Of a stretch of DNA of 36,720 nucleotides, positions 35,301 to 36,720 are shown one piece after another. The stretch comes from Methanobacteriota archaeon (lineage in GTDB: Archaea > Thermoplasmatota > Poseidoniia > MGIII > CG-Epi1), in contig JAAZXP010000007.1 of NCBI GenBank assembly GCA_014240055.1, positions 1 to 36,720 of the forward strand, written 5' to 3'. The position numbers and the translations under genes are program-made. Position 1 is the stretch's first letter. Every line of letters starts with the position of its first letter. The notes below the pieces were generated by a model that worked only from the letters and a program-made list of their open reading frames with translations, was not told the DNA's origin and did no database searches.

Positions 35301-36472
35301 CAAATGTAGATGTTGAAGTCAAACAAGATAATTTAGTTGTTTATTCATCAACATATTTCAGCGGCGACGATCCTAAGACAAATACCACTGGTCAAATTTC
35401 GACCTTCCTAGTGGCTACTTCTCAATACAATGGAAGTTCAACACCAACTGCAGTTACTACTACAATTACTGCACGTTATTCGGATTGGATTTCTTCAAGT
35501 GCTTACAACATAAATAATGCAGTATCTCTAAATGTAGCTGATTTCAGAGTTCAAAATCAAGATTCCGAAATAATGTATTATTCGATTGGTGGGGCAATTA
35601 ATGCAGCTAATACTGGCGATACACTTTCAATTTGGAAAGGTACTTACTATGAAAACATTATTATAACTAAAGAGATAACTCTTGTAGGAAATGGAACCTC
35701 TCAAACAATAATCAATGGTAGTTTATCAGGTACTGTTGTTACGGTTGATGCTGATGAAGTGGTAATCGATAATTTAGCGATTATTTCTAGTGGTTCTGAT
35801 GGGTTTGGTTTATTAGTTTCAGAGGGAGATGGAGAATATAAGAATCTAAAACTATCTTATAACAATGTATCTTATTCTTCAATTGGTGACTTTAATGAGT
35901 TGTCATCCAGTGTTATAACGAATAGCAATTTTGGAGTTATAATAAATGGAGATAATAACGTAGTTACTCAGAATACTTTTTCAGATAATCAATACTCAAT
36001 ACACTTTGCTTATACTTCAGAAGATAGTAGGGCAGACAACAATGAAATTACTGATGGGACTCATGCAGGTATTTCTTTGCATGGTACTGAAGAAATAACT
36101 ATTAGAGATAATTATATTCACAATAACTCGGGATACGGTATCCGATTGACAGGCTCTGCTGAAGAGAACATCATTTTCAATAATGATTTAGATTATAACT
36201 CTCTTTACTCAATATATATTTATGAATCTGGAAACAATTCAATACATAATAATACCTTCAAGTCAAACGATGATGGTCCAGTTTTCATAGAGAATTCTTA
36301 CAATAATATTGTACAAGATAATGCTTTCAATGCTAATGATGATTATTTGACCATTGATGGTGGAGGTCAAAATAGTATATTGTTTAACACATTTGCAGAA
36401 AGTGGTATACTTCTTCAAAATGCTAATAACCAAATTATTACAGGGAATACAATAACCGATGCTTCAGCCTGA
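23357..36472 (+). CDS. Giant secreted modular beta-helix protein (4371 residues) with LamG and InhA-like domains
   Basis: One uninterrupted frame from a TTG start. A signal peptide (about 1-32, SVLLLMAFLFVVFVA, cleavage near DSEA) is followed by a beta-helix N-cap (33-90). Next come a LamG/concanavalin-like domain (about 99-312), a beta-helix (about 313-550) and an InhA/MAM-like domain (about 554-752; ends GWYIDNVKIYKD). A second LamG follows (about 795-1005). From 1009 on, right-handed parallel beta-helix blocks of NosD/pectate-lyase type alternate with seven spacers of about 170 residues. Helix coils recur as N-N-T-I ... G-I-Y-L, giving Asn ladders and many N-glycosylation sequons. No catalytic motif is evident. 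It is likely an extracellular adhesin, glycan-binding protein or surface fibre. It ends ITGNTITDASA without a C-terminal membrane helix or sorting signal, so how it is held on the cell is unclear. It may be 3'-truncated. Confidence 0.9.
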   Translation: MIDKNNRIVNASVLLLMAFLFVVFVADDSEAATYKVDSLGGSDYTNITQAVENASAGDTINIASRNYFDAVDVDKRLTIIGGNYGVSLNNLYNYCYENDLIGYYTFDNSGTYVSDRVWCESNYGYLSGAVRTPGFTGDYSVDFDGDDDYLAIDHDSVYNVSKVSISSWINIDDNNTDTRTIFSNYQEGSTRHGYETFVNADANFGFQFGFGSSSGSCHSDTEITENNWTLVTATYDGSNIKLYINDELDKTCGYAQGISDSDGKQIFGSSDHDSDSTYDNFFDGTIDELLIWKKALGQTDVENIYWGGNAKPRINASEGSYAIRLTVDNSVVRNIEVAFTGPDIGESSGDAGLVIQGTDGDPITGVTISDVISKYDRNGLRVSNAKDIFINSFSSQGCDTGNGLKTGVTLYNVTSSEMWNGHVQCAETAGYLFTSGSNNNIFNTIQAYSCKVGFKVISNGNYFNNTYLGNNDDVGILFYGSDNNQINDGNYYSNKYAIGFTRGAENNRIKNLNFDDNDDYDIHHGYDSNTTRNGWNNILIDTEFEDLSIDSNSRLLEKTLIETTITDNGTYAWNRVNKTLDSDRRAYSGTNSFWAGNSDEDEYFRNWNVTFKMSSDISLPSGGLDESRILEIRTWYKTEENFDGGRVYITKDQESTWNLLTPLGGYDSLMNDGSDCDNNEKAFTGDKSSSDWQNKKFNLSGYRGEDVRIKFVFCSDSGTEMEGWYIDNVKIYKDVDSTNVAYFDDFERLGHRWVDARGWVHEGNPEYDGKKDADIIIIEDTSSETLVNKSINKDMKIHLKLDESGTSSAYDSLAGQYWYRAGNTNYVSGLYGNAANYDGSGDSHYSSYDYISTSPYRFDELTVSSWVNFDSFPSSSTDYDTVVAMDREGQFRLQVNSSGNPVAYGYFYSPSGEKRAIGDDALVTGVWYHLAATWSETTDDIKLYVNGTLVKTYSFSETTPYLRTLSSYMYIGRDYNGHYMDGKVDNVQIWQEDFSARNIKAIYEHPINGPVLYSTKHYGGSDSKTDSEGKLDDIYVTTKIYDGSSSGSVVDTYIGIRYGDWTREIAKATITDSKLEAKVFDFRVYNRNKDNLYYSLSSAVSGASSGNTLELWPGKYKENIEVTTKIAILGAGTTRTIIDARYRGPALKFTNYQTDYSSVKNLRVTHSSNQSSSCQSSAQYGGAIYSYYSDFLTIDNVHFFETYIGYMSCYANDNTIKNSVFDRGSISSYHSGIYSYGGINYDIRNNVITKYSYGLYLYYNNYGSHFFNNSIHNNTNYGIYLYYSGHSSYASDPLIFEKNSLVDNNYGFYRGDTSSNYGRYIQFKDNLVKSNSNYGIYCYYYCQDWKVENNTFDGDDDQTYGWYTYRYQYRTEFGNNTFRDHTSKDIYLQYCGTGTNANKFFYNTYSTITVSSGCQVDIYNNLNVKTVEEDSDAFSNVEIEIKDSSKTYYETSQWGGSDSLTDSNGFISSSMLIRSGYYASSSTLTDNNITVNLAYGVRAKSTWINFDTDTTKAVTVPDAFRLGVVKNTNTSTIYTSFSSAVNAASTNNVLNIWAWTYNENFVINKGITIIGNSTASSIINGGTGDYAIEVKSNGVTIKNLTLNGASDSLLYAGNYNNLEVENVVMGSSSSNYGIYFDRTSDTTITSVTVNDTDRKSVYIDDGDTITFKNSYFMNSSSSHGFEISDSEDIILDNVFIYNAGYDGSSAYGLYVSGSDKVTIKGTTKVGSSKSYELYATSSTNLKIYNSTFTGKNLALIEDSDSFLVENSVFKDTSSGDNGVYIKNTDSGIFKFNTITNSASDGTSDFGSIYLTSSSSNQILNNTVTNSGRSGIHLKSSSNDNKIYGNTVSSSNLHGLYVQSSDNTLVRNNSFSSSSIYGIKISSSDNVVIDNNTLDSNSNYGIYLSSSDTGIIKTNTISDNQGGIYITGSDDVIISSNTIDDHSLYGAYLADSKRVKIKKNVIKNSQSDALVLSSSCDNAYIDNNTIKNNGLTSSGRAVKLYEVDNSVLYNNSIESNEYTGMSIVASNNNKIIQNIVKGNGKYGISVSNDFTKSANNTIKSNTINDNEDHGIYNLGIYTKIINNTIKYNEKDGINIQSAGARTSIEQNTITDNEDNAISILANYVVIKLNTIDGATSDSAINGLNSKSISITNNTIEGGLQGIKISNGTNSFIYNNTITSNSETGIYLLGGSHSSEIKLNTVKDNEDVGIHVLSSDLVVVKNNIIEDNNGYGIYGFNSKLLEFQINTIKDNDGGVKFSNCDYCNLTSLTISDNGGRGIWFLSGSDNNYIKHVTSSSNSIKDVYIQDSNHNTAFNFTFSTISLNTNATLTITSNLEIVFQDGGGDPFEGIDFALLTAGVKVYSTPFYGGSDAVSDSNGEAGATFSLNYRIYNGSSTPDTISNIIKYHYGVRSKEKSIDMSTSHTETVSVPSYWVKGLVRNTDSSTDYYKIQDAIDNASSGDTLHIWAWKYSENVEVDESITIIGNGTGNTTLNATSSGKGFDITSDDVTIRNINVEGCGSTDSYNGFQLSGDDITIENVIVKTCYRGAAIGGSGAWIGNSTFSNNSNNGIEVFIGDTSTTAVKIYKNTLWWNGNHGIRSLEDDVIISANNIRNNTENGIYLSGAEDAVISDNIIVDNKDNIDIYSDSARTLIKNNLVSSATSYGMRIDGTASNNIIIEGNTVQNNGVDGIYIKHSDYFYLGNNTISGSGTFDLRFSATTIGNSAKNTTFSTISVHSNAYFAIYNDLTLKFMQNATVGFDELDVKLVSDSSTKYATSYYGGSDSKTNTNGLISTNFTLKFRIYDGTSTPDEATTTLYYHYGVRAKAYNLNMTTSHTETVSVPSYWKDGLVENLDSGLKSASIQDAIDNASSGDTLKLWSWNYVESDIEINERVTIIGNSSGTVSISANWENSVFNIQTNTITLKNLTLKRSSNSTDEACIKTTVGTGILIDNVLMNNCGIGILVKTSNVVISNVTIEDSVTDGIVVKNTASNVRIENSTIKRSGDDGVQLESNVYLYNNTISSNTNRGIYVISGSDYAKIRYNTIDDNDEQGVYVFGVHHVEIRNNVIEDNENYGIQLKDANFTQIRDNTVDDNDGGLRTESTYNCNITGSTFKNNNGKGIWFTTTSNGNNIRDTVATGSSSNDIELDDSKKNTGFNFTFGSGSIDVDSDSDFRVMNTLNIKFTNGSEAFAGVDLELFNYDTIVYATPFYSGNDAVSSATGFISGELTVAYEIYNGSSTTEDVDTTLKYHYGVRGKSIDVDTGTSHTEIVDVPSYWTKGLVRNTDTSTDYYKIQYAIDNASAGDTLNIWAWTYYENIEISKELTVIGNGTGDTTINGSFIDNTIKITASDVELSYFTVIGGGNSTNTKSGIHLSGSDIKLSNLVIDYGYQGLYTSGSSNTVSYTIIKNQDRDGLLVQGTTFTLMNSTISDNGYHGLYFNTGGSGSFIYNNTIENSGGRGVYISQSSNIRISFNTITDSSGNDASDSGAGIWIEGYLSQNIRILNNTIKDNKHGIHSWSGGQGPSDISVIGNQISDNEKYGIKITKNSTHWKLWNNTITDNDEYDISFSDTGSDNNYAVNTEFDTIYVNFGSSLTIREYLVLDVNDASGANMSGIDIKVMEDDVQKYATDYFGGSDPKTDSSGTIATFLINSMKYDGSSTPTTIPTYVTARNHDWVETFTSDPSSTVDITVPDLRVQNIRTGTLTYHIQTSIDAAEEGDTVRAWNGTYYENIDITEELALKGNGTSTIINGNSGNAIEVSEDSVTITDIQIVSSENGIYLNGIDDLRVYNIKFVNNEHGLYVEDSTNLVLNNSIFDVDDYGVYFTGTSGSIVRDNSFRNGTDAGNYCIYQSESDSNGNTQIIGNTFNDCYTAWKSSSNANTFRDNTLKDNQYGVLLAGTASHDNLIKDNTFDDSDTAIYIYNTAHDNIIFENSFDDSDDYDIKLSDSYDTVSYNNTFSSISVASDSNMWIKVYLDLTVSDNASNAFSNVDVEVKQDNLVVYSSTYFSGDDPKTNTTGQISTFLVATSQYNGSSTPTAVTTTITARYSDWISSSAYNINNAVSLNVADFRVQNQDSEIMYYSIGGAINAANTGDTLSIWKGTYYENIIITKEITLVGNGTSQTIINGSLSGTVVTVDADEVVIDNLAIISSGSDGFGLLVSEGDGEYKNLKLSYNNVSYSSIGDFNELSSSVITNSNFGVIINGDNNVVTQNTFSDNQYSIHFAYTSEDSRADNNEITDGTHAGISLHGTEEITIRDNYIHNNSGYGIRLTGSAEENIIFNNDLDYNSLYSIYIYESGNNSIHNNTFKSNDDGPVFIENSYNNIVQDNAFNANDDYLTIDGGGQNSILFNTFAESGILLQNANNQIITGNTITDASA
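23453..23610 (+). repeat. N-terminal half-copy of the spacer (beta-helix N-cap)
   Basis: Encodes YTNITQAVENASAGDTINIA followed by a LTIIGGN ending. It matches the second half of the internal spacers (I..AIDNASSGDTL.IW.W.Y.EN ... TIIGN), so it is an eighth copy of the helix-starting cap. It lacks the preceding beta-sandwich part. Confidence 0.65.
26381..26760 (+). repeat. Spacer repeat 1 of the giant gene (type A)
   Basis: Begins GPVLYSTKHYGGSDSKTDSE, contains IRYGDWTR and FDFRVYNRN, and ends with the cap GNTLELWPGKYKENIEV. It follows LamG 2 directly and lacks the capping strand seen before later copies. Confidence 0.7.
27560..28080 (+). repeat. Spacer repeat 2 of the giant gene (intermediate type)
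   Basis: Starts with the capping strand NTYSTITV, has WGGSDSLTDSNG and YGVRAKSTW, and ends LNIWAWTYNENFVINKGITI. The YGVRAK and VTVPDAF parts are nearer to type B. Confidence 0.7.
30290..30810 (+). repeat. Spacer repeat 3 of the giant gene (type B)
   Basis: Capping strand NFTFSTISL, then FYGGSDAVSDSNGEAG, YHYGVRSKEKSIDM, SHTETVSVPSYWVKGLVRN and the cap AIDNASSGDTLHIWAWKYSE. Protein-level identity to repeats 4 and 5 is high, while third codon positions differ. Confidence 0.8.
31521..32049 (+). repeat. Spacer repeat 4 of the giant gene (type B)
   Basis: Capping strand NTTFSTISV, YYGGSDSKTNTNG, YHYGVRAKAYNLNM, SHTETVSVPSYWKDGLVEN, and cap IQDAIDNASSGDTLKLWSWN. Confidence 0.8.
32805..33340 (+). 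repeat. Spacer repeat 5 of the giant gene (type B)
   Basis: Capping strand NFTFGSGSIDV, FYSGNDAVSSATG, YHYGVRGKSIDVD, SHTEIVDVPSYWTKGLVRN, cap AIDNASAGDTLNIWAWTYYE. The YGGSD motif is changed to YSGND here. Confidence 0.8.
34075..34580 (+). repeat. Spacer repeat 6 of the giant gene (type A)
   Basis: Capping strand NTEFDTIYV, YFGGSDPKTDSSG, STPTTIPTYVTARNHDW, VPDLRVQN, cap EEGDTVRAWNGTYYENIDI and KGNGTSTIING. Confidence 0.75.
35201..35700 (+). repeat. Spacer repeat 7 of the giant gene (type A)
   Basis: Capping strand NNTFSSISV, YFSGDDPKTNTTG, STPTAVTTTITARYSDW, VADFRVQNQ, cap NTGDTLSIWKGTYYENIIIT and VGNGTSQTIING. It is the nearest relative of repeat 6. The helix block after it is the last one. 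Confidence 0.75.
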
Positions 36473-36568
36473 AACATATGGTACTCTGAACCTTGTGTGA
36501 GGTTCGATAATAAACTCAATATTGGAAGCTTTGATATTCTTCACTTTCAATAGTTCCGAGACTGGCCC
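36464..36568 (-). pseudogene. Possible fragment of a VOC/glyoxalase-family gene
   Basis: The minus strand encodes GPVSELLKVKNIKASNIEF and then IIEPHTRF before leaving the family pattern (RVPYVSG, stop). EFIIEPHxRF resembles the region just before the GEQ..MFFxDPSGNxLEFK end of VOC-fold glyoxalase-like enzymes, from memory. There is no start codon context, the frame is closed upstream by a stop, and the expected C-terminus is missing. It overlaps the last bases of the giant gene. The similarity is short and could be chance. Confidence 0.35.
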
Positions 36569-36720
36569 TTAGACAGTCTCCTTGGTATTACTTCAAGCGA
36601 AAGAAGTGTAATTCCGGAATCAATTATTTGCTTTGTTTGTTCTAAATTCCTAAAAGGATCAGCCATGTGCCCTTTTAAACTTAAATATTTTCTGGCCTCA
36701 GAAACGGTATAAAAAGATCC
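36547..36720 (-). pseudogene. Possible fragment of a transhydrogenase-alpha/alanine-dehydrogenase-like gene, 5' end outside window
   Basis: The frame is open from the window edge to a stop at 36547 (57 codons). NLEQTKQIIDSGITLLSLEV followed by IPRRLSKGQS resembles the NxxLxxxLxxxxVTxxxxDxVPRxxRAQS segment of NAD(P) transhydrogenase subunit alpha, where the family continues MDALSSQ. Here the match stops after QS and a stop codon follows three codons later, so the gene looks cut. Alternatively, it is the C-terminus of an unrelated protein that continues outside the window. Confidence 0.4.

Noticed and set aside
23357-36472. A frameshift or assembly fusion of several genes within the giant ORF
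   Set aside because: One frame continues through all modules without internal stops, and spacer and helix units join in the same way each time. Only the 3' end is suspicious.

Overview
The window looks like an AT-rich archaeal chromosome, most likely a marine planktonic Thermoplasmatota (Marine Group II / Poseidoniales, or the related Group III). The archaeal signature genes are glycerol-1-phosphate dehydrogenase, ribosomal protein eS1, RFC small subunit, primase large subunit, family B DNA polymerase, an XPD-type helicase and a tRNA with an encoded CCA. A glutaryl-CoA-dehydrogenase-like enzyme and a flavin reductase fit an aerobic or heterotrophic marine lifestyle. Group-level placement is inference. 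The archaeal-type lipid gene and the low GC may tilt towards Group III, but this cannot be settled from the window.

Layout. Bases 1-6500: the 3' part of egsA; a translationally coupled set on the minus strand (eS1 with a SAP tail, a small membrane protein, a sodium/solute symporter); a coupled pair on the plus strand (tandem universal stress protein, DASS-type transporter); and an unknown membrane protein. Bases 6500-11300: a small conserved protein coupled to an XPD/Rad3 helicase, tRNA-Thr(CGT), then rfcS-pgk on the minus strand. Bases 11300-18650: an acyl-CoA dehydrogenase; an ABC exporter with a lamin-tail-domain partner; priL; and a membrane protein with a charge-block tail and zinc ribbon. 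Bases 18700-23250: a Cys/Met-metabolism PLP enzyme, polB, a small membrane protein and a flavin reductase. Bases 23357-36472: a single 4371-codon ORF for a secreted, modular beta-helix giant. Bases 36473-36720: what look like two unrelated gene fragments on the minus strand.

The genome is very compact. Genes in the same direction overlap by 1-8 bases, several convergent pairs overlap in their stop codons, and the tRNA touches the pgk stop codon. Many genes have a TATA-like box about 25 bases before the start codon, as expected for leaderless mRNA. The giant gene differs: its TATA box is farther away and it has a leader with a Shine-Dalgarno-like element and a short hairpin.

The most interesting object is the giant protein. 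It has an N-terminal array (LamG, beta-helix, InhA/MAM-like, LamG) followed by beta-helix blocks separated by seven copies of a spacer of about 170 residues. These give a super-period of about 1.1-1.3 kb at the DNA level. It ends without a visible membrane anchor, almost exactly where the next spacer should begin and beside the two gene fragments. This suggests that a rearrangement shaped its 3' end.
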